A stretch of 64,000 bases of DNA. Origin: Pseudomonas sp. ISL-84. Lineage in GTDB: Bacteria > Bacillota > Bacilli > Bacillales > Cytobacillaceae. The first letter of the stretch is position 1; every line of letters begins with the position of its first letter. Made by a program: the position numbers and the translations under genes. Under the pieces are notes generated by a model. The model had not been told where the DNA came from and ran no database searches. It saw nothing but the letters and a program-made list of their open reading frames with translations. The stretch spans positions 1 to 64,000 of the forward strand of contig JAGGRA010000005.1 of assembly GCA_018613035.1 (NCBI GenBank). Reading direction: 5' to 3'. Positions 42,859-52,882 of this stretch are shown here, one piece after another.

Positions 42859-43716
42859 TTACTCCAGTACTTCCCAAATCGCTTTGGCTACTCCGCTGTC
42901 TTCGTTTGTTAATGTAACAGCATCACATTGCGCTTTGATGATCTCATCAGCATTTCCCATGGCGACTGATCTTCCAGCCCGCTTGAACATGGACAAATCA
43001 TTATAATTATCGCCAATCGCCATTGTTTCTAGAAGCGAAATCCCTTTTTCCTTTACAAAAGCCTCAAGGGCTATCCCCTTTTGGGCATTTACACTTGTCA
43101 GCTCCAGGTTCTCATCCCCTGATGAACTCACTGCCAACCCGTCGAGCTGAAGCAAGTCCTCTTTTGCGGCAGCAAGAAAATCCGGTTCAAACGAGAAAGC
43201 AAGCAGCTTATAAATTTGGTGCTCCTCATGGTTGAAAAGTTCATCATAGCTGTTCACTTTATGCACCAGCCCCTTTTTAAACCGTTCCTCTGCAGCTTTA
43301 GTGACCTCGTCAATATCCGCTTCAGGGTTACCGCTTAAAAAGATATCAACAATGATTGAAACGCCTCGATCTTCATCGACTGTATATGTACCTTGATTTG
43401 TATACACCTCGAAATAAACATTGTTCTGTAAAAGGATATAAGCTGCTTTTTTAGCCAAGGTCTTATCGAGCGGATTGGAAGAAACCACTTTTCCATCCGC
43501 AGCCCTTACCTCTGCACCATTCGCGCAAATCATGGGGCAGGAGATACCGGCTTCCTCCAGAACAAAGCTTGCTTCAAAGTACGAGCGTCCGGTTGCGATA
43601 ACAACCTCGACTCCTTTTTCCTGAGCTGCTTTTATTGCTTCAATATTCTTATCCGTTATTTTCTGTGTTGCTGTTAAAAGTGTTCCATCCATATCACTGG
43701 CAATGCATTTGATCAT
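42859..43716 (-). CDS. Cof-type HAD-IIB phosphatase
   Basis: The 285-residue cytoplasmic phosphatase has motif I DMDGTLL with the nucleophilic Asp, motif II VIATGRS, and motif IV GDNYNDLSMFKRAGRSVAMGNA, with a Cof-type cap between. Substrates are usually sugar phosphates or cofactors; none is indicated here. The sugar dehydrogenase gene follows 24 nt after its stop, on the same strand. GAAGGTGAG precedes the ATG. Confidence 0.9.
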   Translation of the reverse strand: MIKCIASDMDGTLLTATQKITDKNIEAIKAAQEKGVEVVIATGRSYFEASFVLEEAGISCPMICANGAEVRAADGKVVSSNPLDKTLAKKAAYILLQNNVYFEVYTNQGTYTVDEDRGVSIIVDIFLSGNPEADIDEVTKAAEERFKKGLVHKVNSYDELFNHEEHQIYKLLAFSFEPDFLAAAKEDLLQLDGLAVSSSGDENLELTSVNAQKGIALEAFVKEKGISLLETMAIGDNYNDLSMFKRAGRSVAMGNADEIIKAQCDAVTLTNEDSGVAKAIWEVLE

Positions 43717-43791
43717 GTTTTATCTCACCTTCTGGCTGTAGTAGTATTTTAGCAGAAAAACTTATTTTGCCATTCTAACATGTTCTCCGTT

Positions 43792-44454
43792 TTATTTTAA
43801 ATATTTGCTCCCTTCCCTGATGCTTAACTTGGCAAGGGGATTGGAATCAATAAACTCTTTTACAGAAGCAGGATGTGTTTTGGAATACTCCCTGAGAGCC
43901 CAGCCTATAGCCTTTTGGATGAAAAATTCCCTGCTTTCATTATTTAGAAGAATATAGCGGTATAATAACTCTTTATCTGTACGGTCTTTATACTTTAACT
44001 GAAATAAAATCGCTGTCCGGCGAAGCCACATATTATTGCTGGAAGCCCATCCGTCAATTCTTTCCTTTATCACTTCAGGATGCTTTTCCGCAATTGCCCC
44101 AACCGCATGCGAAGCAAGCATGTCGACTGTATCCCACCAGGACTTTGATACAATCAGCTTTTCAATTAAATCAAAATGGTGTTTGTCCAATTTCTTTGTG
44201 AATTTCCCAATATAATCAAGAGCGGCATATTGATACTCTCTTTCTTCCATCTCCCACAAGGCTTCTACGAAATCCGGCCTAAACTCCTGTTTTAACAGCC
44301 CGGTTTTATGAAAGAATTCTTTTAATAACATTCTTCTTTCAGGCGTTTTAATTCCCAGGAAAGGAAACCTGTTTTTCATATAGTTTTGCATGGGAACAGC
44401 TTTCTCTTCACATCGGTTTTCCTCAAAAAGCTTTATTAACAAAGTAATATCCAT
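43792..44454 (-). CDS. AlkD-like DNA alkylation repair protein
   Basis: The 220-residue protein is a HEAT-like-repeat DNA glycosylase: FLGIKTPERRMLLKEF, SKSWWDTVDMLASHAVG and NMWLRRTAILFQLKYKDRTD. The family excises 3-methyladenine and 7-methylguanine without base flipping. AAAGGAGTG precedes the ATG. It is a single gene, divergent from the BCCT carrier. Confidence 0.9.
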   Translation of the reverse strand: MDITLLIKLFEENRCEEKAVPMQNYMKNRFPFLGIKTPERRMLLKEFFHKTGLLKQEFRPDFVEALWEMEEREYQYAALDYIGKFTKKLDKHHFDLIEKLIVSKSWWDTVDMLASHAVGAIAEKHPEVIKERIDGWASSNNMWLRRTAILFQLKYKDRTDKELLYRYILLNNESREFFIQKAIGWALREYSKTHPASVKEFIDSNPLAKLSIREGSKYLK

Positions 44455-44687
44455 ATAAGCACTCCTTTTTACATCAAAACAGGTTTATGTCATCATGTTA
44501 AGGGTAAGGTATTTTAGGGATTTGTCGCTTTCTCCGTTTTTGGACAGCATTTTCCTCTTCCGATTAAATTCCATTTTAAAGAGTCAAGCCCGAATAATCC
44601 ATTTCCCATGAATGATTAGACAGAAAAGAAGGCCAAAATACAAATATGCGTTATTTTTTAGGATTGATTTGTTTAGGGGGGATTTTA

Positions 44688-46202
44688 TTGAATGATAAAT
44701 CCGGCAGTATAAACAGTGTATTTTGGATTTCAGCCGTGGTTATTTTGCTTTTAGTTCTATTGGGAGCTTTTACTCCCGACTTATTTGCCAGTGCAGCAAC
44801 AAAAGCCTTTGATTTTACTACATATGCATTTGGCTGGTTTTACTTAATTTCGGTCTTGTTTTTTGTCTTATTCTGTATCTTTCTTGCCATAAGCAAATAT
44901 GGCCGCATCAAGCTTGGCAATGATGAAGATAAAGCGGAGTATCCTTTTTTCACCTGGATTGGGATGCTTTTCAGCGCAGGGTTTGGAATTGGGTTAGTAT
45001 TCTGGGGAATTGCGGAACCGATGAGCCACTATTTTACACCGCCCAGGCAGGGGATGGATCCACTAACAACAGAGGCTGCCCGGGAGGCAATGGGTTATTC
45101 CTTTTTCCACTGGGGGGTCAGCCAATGGTCTGTGTTCACCATTGTTGGCTTGGCTATTGGCTATTTTCAATTCAGGAAGAAAGAAAACGGACTTATTTCC
45201 ACCACTTTAAATCCTTTATTCAGCAAAAAACGAGAGCCTGTTACCCTTAAAAAATTCATTGATATTTTGGCTGTTATCGCAACAGTCATGGGTGTAGCAA
45301 CGTCTCTTGGGCTGGGTATACTCCAGATTAACGGAGGCCTGGATGCTGTATTTGGAATTGAGAAAAGCGCTTTAACGCAAATTCTGATTATTGTGGTAAT
45401 GACCGTCCTATTCCTGTTATCATCGTCTACAGGTCTTAATAAAGGGATTAAATATTTGAGTAACCTGAACCTCGGTCTTGCTTTAGTCCTTATGCTGTTC
45501 GTTTTGGTTACCGGTCCAACCGTGTTTATTTTGAATTCCTTTACACTTGGAATAGGCGATTATATCTCAAATTTTATTAATTTGAGTCTTCGCATGACCC
45601 CTTATAAAGGCGGAACCTGGATAAGGGACTGGACCATCTTTTATTGGGCCTGGGCCATTGCCTGGTCGCCCTTTGTGGGAGCCTTTATCGCGAGGGTTTC
45701 CAGAGGAAGAACGATTCGCGAATTCGTGGTTGGCGTACTGATCGTTCCTCCGCTTATTGCACTAATTTGGATTGCAGTATTCGGCGGAACGGCTTTGCAC
45801 TTCGACCTTTTCAGCGGCACAGCGATTGCAGAGGCTGTTAATAATGATGTAACTTCAGCCTTATTCCAAACTTATAATGAGCTGCCATTCAGCTTCTTGC
45901 TTTCTGTTTTGTCCATCCTGCTGATTCTGACATTCCTGATCACATCTGCAGACTCGGCAACCTATATTTTGGGGATCATGACGGCTAATGGCACTTTAAC
46001 CCCGCCGCTCGCTACAAGGATTACCTGGGGAATTTTGATGGGTGCTATTGCAGCAGTCCTGCTTTTAAGCAGCGGACTTGAAGGCCTGCAAACGGCGTCA
46101 CTCGTCGCGGCTCTTCCATTTACCATTATTCTGGTCCTTATGTGTGCATCGCTATTTAAAATGCTTCGCAAAGAAACGATACCGGTTAAACATAAGAAAT
46201 AA
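44688..46202 (+). CDS. BCCT family transporter (glycine betaine/choline type)
   Basis: The 504-residue membrane protein has twelve predicted helices and the BCCT motifs GIGLVFWGIAEPMSHYF and FYWAWAIAWSPFVGAFIARVSRG. It imports a betaine, choline or carnitine with sodium or protons, typically for osmoprotection. The frame opens at 44646, but GGGGGG before the TTG at 44688 (MNDKSGSIN) marks the start. A terminator follows. Confidence 0.9.
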   Translation: MNDKSGSINSVFWISAVVILLLVLLGAFTPDLFASAATKAFDFTTYAFGWFYLISVLFFVLFCIFLAISKYGRIKLGNDEDKAEYPFFTWIGMLFSAGFGIGLVFWGIAEPMSHYFTPPRQGMDPLTTEAAREAMGYSFFHWGVSQWSVFTIVGLAIGYFQFRKKENGLISTTLNPLFSKKREPVTLKKFIDILAVIATVMGVATSLGLGILQINGGLDAVFGIEKSALTQILIIVVMTVLFLLSSSTGLNKGIKYLSNLNLGLALVLMLFVLVTGPTVFILNSFTLGIGDYISNFINLSLRMTPYKGGTWIRDWTIFYWAWAIAWSPFVGAFIARVSRGRTIREFVVGVLIVPPLIALIWIAVFGGTALHFDLFSGTAIAEAVNNDVTSALFQTYNELPFSFLLSVLSILLILTFLITSADSATYILGIMTANGTLTPPLATRITWGILMGAIAAVLLLSSGLEGLQTASLVAALPFTIILVLMCASLFKMLRKETIPVKHKK

Positions 46203-46208
46203 GCTTAG

Positions 46209-46240
46209 CAGACCTCCAATCAAGGAGGTCTGTTTTTTAT
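46209..46240 (+). terminator. terminator of the BCCT gene
   Basis: CAGACCTCC, loop AATCAA, GGAGGTCTG, then six Ts. Confidence 0.9.
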
Positions 46241-46374
46241 TCCACATTAAAGTACTGCCCTATGCACTCTTCTCCGTCTTCCAATCCAGTATATTATTTC
46301 AGAAAAGAAGGAATATAAAGAATTTTAAAGAAAATATAATAAGTTTAGGGATTAATTTTTAAGGGGGTTACATC

Positions 46375-47694
46375 ATGAAAGTACTTGTATCATTTTTTAA
46401 CCGCATTATGCAGCGGTATCTGCCTGATCCATTTTTATTTGTTATTATCTTAACTTTTGCTGTGTTCGGCTTAGGATTGATTTTCACTGACAGCGGGCCT
46501 TATCAGATGGTTCAGCATTGGGGCAATGGTTTCTGGGGTCTATTAGTCTTCTCCATGCAAATGGTGCTTGTCCTGGTAACAGGGCATGTTTTGGCCAGCA
46601 GCCAAATTTTTAAAAAGGGATTAGGCGCTCTTGCCTCAACCGCAAAATCACCGGGCCAGGCTATAATCATTGTTACGGTTGTTTCTATGATTGCCAGTCT
46701 AATCAACTGGGGATTCGGTCTTGTCATTGGCGCTTTATTCGCCAAGGAGCTTGCTAAAAAAGTTGAAAATGTCGATTACCGGCTATTAATTGCAAGCGCT
46801 TACGCAGGGTTTATCGTTTGGCATGGGGGAATTTCCGGATCCATTCCATTGACGATTGCCACTCCGGGACATTTCTCAGAAGATATGATCGGTGTGATTT
46901 CAACGGACCAAACGATCTTTGCCGGGTTTAACTTATTTATTGTTTTAGCTATCTTTTTAATTTTGCCTTTTGTTAATCGCTTCATGATGCCATCAAAAGA
47001 GGAGACAATTGTTGTCGATCCTGCGCTTCTTCAGGATGATGTTCAGGCTGCAACCCTCGAAAAAGGGGCCATGACACCGGCAGAACGGTTGGAAAACAGT
47101 CGCATTGTTTCATTGTTGATCGGAATCTTCGGGCTCATTTTCCTGTTTTACTACTTTGCAACGAACGGATTCAAGCTTAATTTGGATATTGTTAATTTCT
47201 TGTTCCTGTTCCTGGGCATCCTTTTCCACGGGACACCTAAATATTTCCTGGAAGCGGTGATGAATGCCGTTAAAGGAGCAAGCGGCATCATTGTCCAGTT
47301 CCCATTTTACGCTGGAATTATGGGCATGATGACAGCTTCAGGTCTAGCTGCCGTTATGTCAGAAGGATTTGTTTCCATATCCAATGAATTTACGTTTCAT
47401 TTCTTTGCATTCCTAAGTGCCGGATTAGTAAACTTCTTCGTTCCTTCCGGTGGAGGACAGTGGGCAGTTCAGGCGCCTGTTATGCTGGAAGCAGCGAAGG
47501 CATTGGATGTATCCATTCCAAAAACGGCTATGGCTGTTGCATGGGGAGACGCCTGGACGAACTTAATCCAGCCTTTTTGGGCTCTGCCAGCACTGGCGAT
47601 TGCCGGCTTAAAAGCTAAAGACATCATGGGATACTGCGTACTGACTCTGCTTGTAAGCGGTGCAGTCATTTCCCTGGGATTGCTGTTTTTATAA
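46375..47694 (+). CDS. AtoE-type short-chain fatty acid transporter
   Basis: The 439-residue carrier of about eleven helices matches the short-chain fatty acid transporter family: YLPDPFLFVIILT near the start, SLINWGFGLVIGALFAKE, VWHGGISGSIPLTIATPGH, and FFVPSGGGQWAVQAPVM. It should import acetate-, butyrate- or acetoacetate-type acids. AAGGGGG precedes the ATG. No fatty-acid CoA transferase is adjacent. Confidence 0.87.
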   Translation: MKVLVSFFNRIMQRYLPDPFLFVIILTFAVFGLGLIFTDSGPYQMVQHWGNGFWGLLVFSMQMVLVLVTGHVLASSQIFKKGLGALASTAKSPGQAIIIVTVVSMIASLINWGFGLVIGALFAKELAKKVENVDYRLLIASAYAGFIVWHGGISGSIPLTIATPGHFSEDMIGVISTDQTIFAGFNLFIVLAIFLILPFVNRFMMPSKEETIVVDPALLQDDVQAATLEKGAMTPAERLENSRIVSLLIGIFGLIFLFYYFATNGFKLNLDIVNFLFLFLGILFHGTPKYFLEAVMNAVKGASGIIVQFPFYAGIMGMMTASGLAAVMSEGFVSISNEFTFHFFAFLSAGLVNFFVPSGGGQWAVQAPVMLEAAKALDVSIPKTAMAVAWGDAWTNLIQPFWALPALAIAGLKAKDIMGYCVLTLLVSGAVISLGLLFL

Positions 47695-47803
47695 ATTATA
47701 ATTTGTGTTAAAGCTTGATTGCAGTCAAGCGGGAGAATCTCCAGACCTCCCGCTGACGCAGAGCCCTGGGGCTAAATCAACAGGCCAATTTAACAGAGCC
47801 AAA

Positions 47804-47836
47804 CAAAAAAGCATGAAAGCCAGTCGGCCATCATGC
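47804..47836 (-). terminator. terminator of the small membrane gene
   Basis: GCATGA...GCC pairs with GGC...TCATGC around AGTC, with an A-run giving a minus-strand T-tract. A second GC-rich hairpin (AGCGGGAG/CTCCCGCT) lies near 47728-47755 in the same gap. Confidence 0.75.
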
Positions 47837-47850
47837 CAATATATTCATTA

Positions 47851-48045
47851 TTAAAGCATCCCATTATGATGATCATTCTTCAGATTATGCATATGTGACT
47901 CCATATAAGCCCTATCCGACTCCGAAACATGCTTCGCATTTTCCTCAGGGTCAAAATCGTCAATTCCATGCCTTTTATGCCACCAGTCAACAAACATGCC
48001 TGCTCCCAACAGTACAGCACAAAAGCCCAGAAGATAAAGAATCAA
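47851..48045 (-). CDS. small membrane-anchored hypothetical protein
   Basis: The 64-residue protein has one N-terminal transmembrane helix (ILYLLGFCAVLLGAGMFVDWW) and a hydrophilic tail rich in His, Asp and Glu (KRHGIDDFDPEENAKHVSES, MHNLKNDHHNGML). GAGGTG overlaps an in-frame GTG; the TTG at 48045 is the better start. It precedes a terminator. I do not recognise the family; the His-rich end could bind metal. Confidence 0.65.
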   Translation of the reverse strand: MILYLLGFCAVLLGAGMFVDWWHKRHGIDDFDPEENAKHVSESDRAYMESHMHNLKNDHHNGML

Positions 48046-48126
48046 TTTGATCACCTCTATATATTATATTATTTTTCAGAAAATAATGACATCTTTAGGG
48101 TGCCCATTTTCCATAGAGGCATTCTT

Positions 48127-49134
48127 TTAGACTTTCACGGTTTCGGGAAGGTCCTGATAGCCTTCCTGATAGATGCGGCTAATAATCGATTCGATTTCTG
48201 GCTCCTCTACTGTCAGGTCCTTGATATTATGAGTCTTTGTAATCTGGGCAATTAATTCGGATGCAGAAACCATATCCCGGTTAAACCGGATCCAGAATCG
48301 GCTCGCTTCCTCCTTAAAAACCTCACCGTCTGTTAGCTTTAAGCGCTGGGTTGACTCTTCCAAGTCCACGATCAGAGTCCGGATTTTTCCGAACCTTTCT
48401 TTCACGACTGCAATTTCGCCATCATAAACCTTTTGCCCATGATCGATGAGAATCATGCGTTCACATAGCTTTTCAATATCCTCCATGTCATGGGTTGTTA
48501 AAATAACCGTGATTTTACGCTCATTATTAATCTCTTTAATAAACGTCCTCATTTTCTCTTTGGCTACGACATCCAGCCCGATAGTCGGCTCATCCAGGAA
48601 AAGAATTGGCGGATCATGCAAAAGAGAAGCAGCGATATCAGCTCTCATTCTTTGCCCGAGCGAAAGCTGCCGGACAGGTGTATTCAAAAATTCATCCAGC
48701 CCCAATATTTCAGTAAAAGTGTCCATATTTTCTTTGTATCGTTTATTGGAAACCTGATAGATTTCCTTGAGCAGCTCAAATGATTCTATTGTAGGCAGAT
48801 CCCACCAAAGCTGTGTTCTCTGTCCAAAAACAACTCCGATATTTTTGGCATTTTCCTGCCTGTTTTCATAAGGGATAATGCCATTTACCTTAACTCCCCC
48901 TGAGCTTGGCACCAAAATACCCGTCAGCATTTTAATCGTTGTGGATTTCCCCGCACCATTCGGTCCAATATAGCCGACCATTTCACCTTTTTCGATGGAA
49001 AAGCTGATATCCTTCACTGCTTCCTTTTTAATATGCTCCCGTTTCACAAGGCTCTTCATAGCCCCAAGAAGACCTGTTTCCCTCTTGGCAACCATAAAGT
49101 CCTTCATTAGATGTTCAACCTCTATAATCGGCAT
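48127..49134 (-). CDS. ABC transporter ATP-binding protein (ABC-2 exporter)
   Basis: The 335-residue ATPase has Walker A GPNGAGKST, signature LSLGQRMRADIA and Walker B ILFLDEPTIGLD, plus a C-terminal extension of about 90 residues. It belongs to the group that works with two ABC2_membrane_6 permeases, encoded just upstream on the same strand. AGGAGGG precedes the ATG. Substrate unknown. Confidence 0.92.
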   Translation of the reverse strand: MPIIEVEHLMKDFMVAKRETGLLGAMKSLVKREHIKKEAVKDISFSIEKGEMVGYIGPNGAGKSTTIKMLTGILVPSSGGVKVNGIIPYENRQENAKNIGVVFGQRTQLWWDLPTIESFELLKEIYQVSNKRYKENMDTFTEILGLDEFLNTPVRQLSLGQRMRADIAASLLHDPPILFLDEPTIGLDVVAKEKMRTFIKEINNERKITVILTTHDMEDIEKLCERMILIDHGQKVYDGEIAVVKERFGKIRTLIVDLEESTQRLKLTDGEVFKEEASRFWIRFNRDMVSASELIAQITKTHNIKDLTVEEPEIESIISRIYQEGYQDLPETVKV

Positions 49135-49154
49135 TTTAACCCTCCTAATCTATG

Positions 49155-49961
49155 TTATGAACCTGTACTCTTATATCGCTTCAATCCCAGCATCCAAATA
49201 TAATAGGCAATGGCAAAAAAGACGATTCCGACAAGCGGCGATAAGTAACCCATATTATGAGGGAAAAATGGCGTTTCTTTTTCCAGAAGAACGGCAGCAG
49301 GGAAATAGTTCACAAAGCCAAAGGGAACCACAAAGGCTGTAAACCATTGCACAGCCTTTGGATAAATAACCAAGGGATAGTTGGTTAAATTTCTGGCGGG
49401 ATACATAGCCACCCAGTAAAACTGCTCTGATTTGGTCGTCCAAAACGCAAGGGCGGAAATCATCACCAGCAGCCCTCCCTGGATGAGTATGCCCCCAACA
49501 ACTGATAGCAGTAAAAATAAACTTTTTCCTAATGTCCAATCCAGCTGAAGCTCAAAGCTGACCCAAATAAAGATCACGATACTGAACAAAAATTGGGCAA
49601 AGGAAGCAACATCAAATTTCATCGCCATGAAATGAAAAAACGGATTGATTGGCCTGACAAGAAAGCGGTCAAATGTGCCATTCAGGATGTATGTATCCAG
49701 GCCTCTAAAGTGAAAAAATAAAATAATGCAGAATCCCCAAGATAAAATAGCGACTGCAAATAAAAACAGCATTTCGTAAAAATTCCATGAACCCAATTCC
49801 TGAAACTGATAAAGCATAATCCACATCGTCACGGCGGTGCCTGCATAAGAAGTAAGCAATCCTACAATTCTCATGACAAAGGCAAAACGATACTGCAGCT
49901 GAGCCCGTACACCAGCGGAGATGAGTTTAAAATATAAATCGCAATATTTCAGAACACCCAC
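49155..49961 (-). CDS. ABC-2 family permease, subunit 2
   Basis: The 268-residue membrane protein with six predicted helices carries the segment FHFRGLDTYILNGTFDRFLVRPINPFF typical of ABC2_membrane_6 permeases. It starts at GTG behind GGGGGG, 3 nt after the other permease ends. The two subunits likely form a heterodimer with the ATPase encoded next. Substrate unknown. Confidence 0.88.
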   Translation of the reverse strand: MGVLKYCDLYFKLISAGVRAQLQYRFAFVMRIVGLLTSYAGTAVTMWIMLYQFQELGSWNFYEMLFLFAVAILSWGFCIILFFHFRGLDTYILNGTFDRFLVRPINPFFHFMAMKFDVASFAQFLFSIVIFIWVSFELQLDWTLGKSLFLLLSVVGGILIQGGLLVMISALAFWTTKSEQFYWVAMYPARNLTNYPLVIYPKAVQWFTAFVVPFGFVNYFPAAVLLEKETPFFPHNMGYLSPLVGIVFFAIAYYIWMLGLKRYKSTGS

Positions 49962-49964
49962 TCT

Positions 49965-50768
49965 CTATCCCCCCTGTACAACCACTTTGTGTGATGCCCT
50001 GTTCCAGACCAGCCTTAACAGCAGATAACAAACGGCTACCCAAAATAACTGAACTCCAAGGGACAGCAGAATGGCGCTTCCGGAGATTTTACCTATAAAA
50101 ATGGCGTTTGGTATGTAATAGATTCCTTGAAACGGCAAATAAAGCGCCATTTTCTCAAGCCAGCCCGGAAAAAACCAAAGCGGGATGATCGATCCGGAAA
50201 GAAGGGACATCGCAAAATAAAAGATATCGACTATGCCGCCAGTTTCGACCAGGAAAAAGGAAAGCAATCCGAACGACATCTCTATACAATAACGAATCAA
50301 AAACCCAATAAATGCTGAAGCAATAAACAATACCCAAGTCTGCCAGCTGTCCGGCAAAGTCAAATCCATAAATATAAACAGGACTGTATATAAGGGAAGC
50401 AGCGCTGTAAGAATATAAAACGCGACACTTCCAAAGTCCGCAAACAGATAGCGCAGGGGTACATCAAATGGCCTCATTAATTCCAGGGAAATATCCCCTG
50501 TACGAACCTTCTCCTGAATATCCCAAAGCGGGGTACCCGCTCCATTTACCCCTGTTAAAAATTGGCTGACTACAATATAGGTCAGCATCGCCTCAAAGCT
50601 GACACCGCCCGCTTCTTCTCTTCCTGCATATAAAGCAGTCCAAATGGAACCCCACATAAGCAGGAATATAAGATTGGAGCCAAGCCTTGACCAGACATCG
50701 AACCGATAAACGGCCGAACGAAGAAAAGCCTTCTTCGTGAATGTCCAATATAAACGGAACCTAAACAT
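49965..50768 (-). CDS. ABC-2 family permease, subunit 1
   Basis: The first gene of the three-gene exporter operon; 267 residues with six predicted helices and the matching segment KVRTGDISLELMRPFDVPLRYLFADFG. Its N-terminus (MFRFRLYWTFTKKAFLRSAVYRFDVW) is a positively charged amphipathic segment, as in relatives. GGGTGGGTGA precedes the ATG. Confidence 0.88.
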   Translation of the reverse strand: MFRFRLYWTFTKKAFLRSAVYRFDVWSRLGSNLIFLLMWGSIWTALYAGREEAGGVSFEAMLTYIVVSQFLTGVNGAGTPLWDIQEKVRTGDISLELMRPFDVPLRYLFADFGSVAFYILTALLPLYTVLFIFMDLTLPDSWQTWVLFIASAFIGFLIRYCIEMSFGLLSFFLVETGGIVDIFYFAMSLLSGSIIPLWFFPGWLEKMALYLPFQGIYYIPNAIFIGKISGSAILLSLGVQLFWVAVCYLLLRLVWNRASHKVVVQGG

Positions 50769-50971
50769 TCACCCACCCGCTTTTTGATTATTTTGATTAT
50801 TTTATATTTTAACATAATATGGGAGATGAAAATATGCTTGTTGAAATAATCTATTTTGTGTTTAAAAAGGAGGGAAACGGTGGAATTTAAGAGAAAGGAG
50901 TTGGCTTTTTAGAGGTTATGAATTAAAATAACTTTTGGTTTATAAATATTAAGTTGAAAAGGTGAATTGTA

Positions 50972-52330
50972 TTGATTGATGCATCCAGAAAGAAGTACAC
51001 ATCTTCTGAAATATTAAAGTTTGTTATTCCATCCCTTATTGGAATCAGTTTTTTTATGGTTCCGCTAAAATATAACGGGGAAATTACCATCCCGATCGCC
51101 ATTTTTTCAGGCTGGGTCCAGGAATGGCTCTCTGCTTATCTTCCTGAAATCATGACTTTTATTATTGTTTTGACCCTTCTTGGTACCCTCTTCGCTAAGT
51201 TTTTCAAACCAGCTTTCATCGAAAGAAGCCCTTTCTTAAAGAACTTATTCGATGTTCCGGCAATTTGGTTTGCTGCAAGAATACTGGGAAGCATTTTTGC
51301 GGTTATGACTTTATTCCAATTAGGGCCTGAACAAGTTTGGTCTGAATATACAGGCGGCTTACTGTTAAATGATTTGCTGCCGATTCTGTTCTCGGTCTTT
51401 TTATTTGCAGGACTTTTTCTGCCCTTGCTTTTAAACTTTGGCCTGCTTGAATTTTTCGGGTCACTATTAACAAAGATTATGCGCCCTGTCTTCAGGCTGC
51501 CAGGAAGATCATCCATTGATTGTGTCGCTTCCTGGCTTGGAGATGGAACGATTGGTGTTCTTTTAACAAGCAAACAATATGAAGAAGGCTATTACACGAA
51601 AAGAGAAGCCGCCATCATCGGCACAACCTTCTCAGTCGTATCTATTACCTTCAGCCTTGTGGTCATCTCACAGGTTAATTTAGGTCATTTATTCGTGCCT
51701 TTTTATTTGACTATCACGGCCGCCGGATTCGTTGCAGCAATTATTAGTCCAAGGATCCCGCCATTATCCAGAAAGCCGGATACGTATTATAACGGCCAGG
51801 AAGGCGGACTGGATGAAACGATCCCTAAAGGCCACACTCCAGTTAGCTGGGGAATCTCCCAGGCTGTTGAAAAAGCAAAGGGCAATCAGAGTATAAAGTA
51901 CTTTTTCGAACAAGGTGCCAAAAACATTCTGGATATGTGGATGGGCGTGGCACCGATTGTCATGGCACTTGGTACTCTTGCACTTATCATTGCGGAATAT
52001 ACACCCGTATTTAAGTATTTGGGCATGCCATTTATTCCAATCCTGCAGCTCATGCAGGTCCCCGAAGCAGCTGCAGCTTCAGAAACCATGATTGTCGGAT
52101 TTGCTGATATGTTCCTTCCATCTGTTATCGGCGCAGGGATCGAGAGCGAAATGACTCGCTTTATCGTTGCCTCCGTTTCTGTTACACAGCTGATTTACAT
52201 GTCCGAAGTAGGCGGACTGCTTCTCGGTTCAAAAATCCCGGTTTCTTTAAAGGACTTAATCATCATTTTCCTGGAAAGAACCATCATTACACTGCCAGTT
52301 ATTGTCCTGGCTGCACATATTATTTTTTAA
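50972..52330 (+). CDS. YjiH family nucleoside-recognition/GATE-domain membrane protein
   Basis: The 452-residue protein has about ten helices and two nucleoside-recognition (GATE) segments, e.g. LPGRSSIDCVASWLGDGTIGVLLTSKQYEEGYYTKREAA and EAAAASETMIVGFADMFLPSVIGAGIES. It matches YjiH-type proteins and relatives of spore maturation protein SpmA. Transport is likely, substrate unproven. It starts at TTG behind AAAGGTGA. Confidence 0.82.
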   Translation: MIDASRKKYTSSEILKFVIPSLIGISFFMVPLKYNGEITIPIAIFSGWVQEWLSAYLPEIMTFIIVLTLLGTLFAKFFKPAFIERSPFLKNLFDVPAIWFAARILGSIFAVMTLFQLGPEQVWSEYTGGLLLNDLLPILFSVFLFAGLFLPLLLNFGLLEFFGSLLTKIMRPVFRLPGRSSIDCVASWLGDGTIGVLLTSKQYEEGYYTKREAAIIGTTFSVVSITFSLVVISQVNLGHLFVPFYLTITAAGFVAAIISPRIPPLSRKPDTYYNGQEGGLDETIPKGHTPVSWGISQAVEKAKGNQSIKYFFEQGAKNILDMWMGVAPIVMALGTLALIIAEYTPVFKYLGMPFIPILQLMQVPEAAAASETMIVGFADMFLPSVIGAGIESEMTRFIVASVSVTQLIYMSEVGGLLLGSKIPVSLKDLIIIFLERTIITLPVIVLAAHIIF

Positions 52331-52335
52331 ATAGG

Positions 52336-52371
52336 AAAGGGTATCCCGGCATGAGGATACCCTTTTTTTTG
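52336..52371 (+). terminator. terminator of the YjiH-type gene
   Basis: AAAGGGTATCC pairs with GGATACCCTTT, followed by eight Ts. Confidence 0.9.
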
Positions 52372-52483
52372 TGCAGAGGCCCGCTATAAAGCACTTTGCA
52401 ATGTTTATAAGCCAGCAAATACTTCCTGGTAGTTTTCGCTCCAGTCAATCAGCAAAGTAAAAACCAACATTCAGCTTTGCTTT

Positions 52484-52882
52484 TTAGAAGCATTGGAAAG
52501 AGCGGATTCTTCTTAAATCAGTTCCGTAATAAGTCCAGCGCCACCCTCTCCAGCGCCAGCCTGCTACTGATGTCCGTCCGACATATGTCGGGAAGAACCA
52601 GAAGCTGCTCCCATTTTGGAGCCATACATAGGTATTGCGAAATAAACAGCCTCTTATTGCGCCCGGATCAACTGCAAATGTTGTGGCCTGCTGCATTTGC
52701 GGAGTAAAACTTGGAGGCGGCGCTGTTGGCGCTCCCCCTTGCTGCTGTCCCCCGCCCCCTGGCGGCCCCGGCGGCGGTCCTGGAGGGCCAAATCCGCCGC
52801 CTGGTCCTCCTCCTGGAAATATCCGATCATCATAGTAATAGCCTGTCGTATAAGGATAAAACGGATAATTTGTATAATCCAT
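52484..52882 (-). CDS. Gly/Pro-rich protein with conserved aromatic C-terminal domain
   Basis: The 132-residue protein has a Tyr-rich head (DYTNYPFYPYTTGYYYDD), a collagen-like Gly/Pro/Gln stretch (about residues 24-60) and a conserved C-terminal domain, RGCLFRNTYVWLQNGSSFWF then WRWRGWRWTYYGTDLRRIRSFQCF with two cysteines. It lacks a signal peptide. Similar proteins occur in other spore formers; the look of the head resembles coat proteins such as GerQ, but that role is a guess. ATG at 52882 and TTG at 52885 are both served by GAGGAG. Confidence 0.7.
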   Translation of the reverse strand: MDYTNYPFYPYTTGYYYDDRIFPGGGPGGGFGPPGPPPGPPGGGGQQQGGAPTAPPPSFTPQMQQATTFAVDPGAIRGCLFRNTYVWLQNGSSFWFFPTYVGRTSVAGWRWRGWRWTYYGTDLRRIRSFQCF

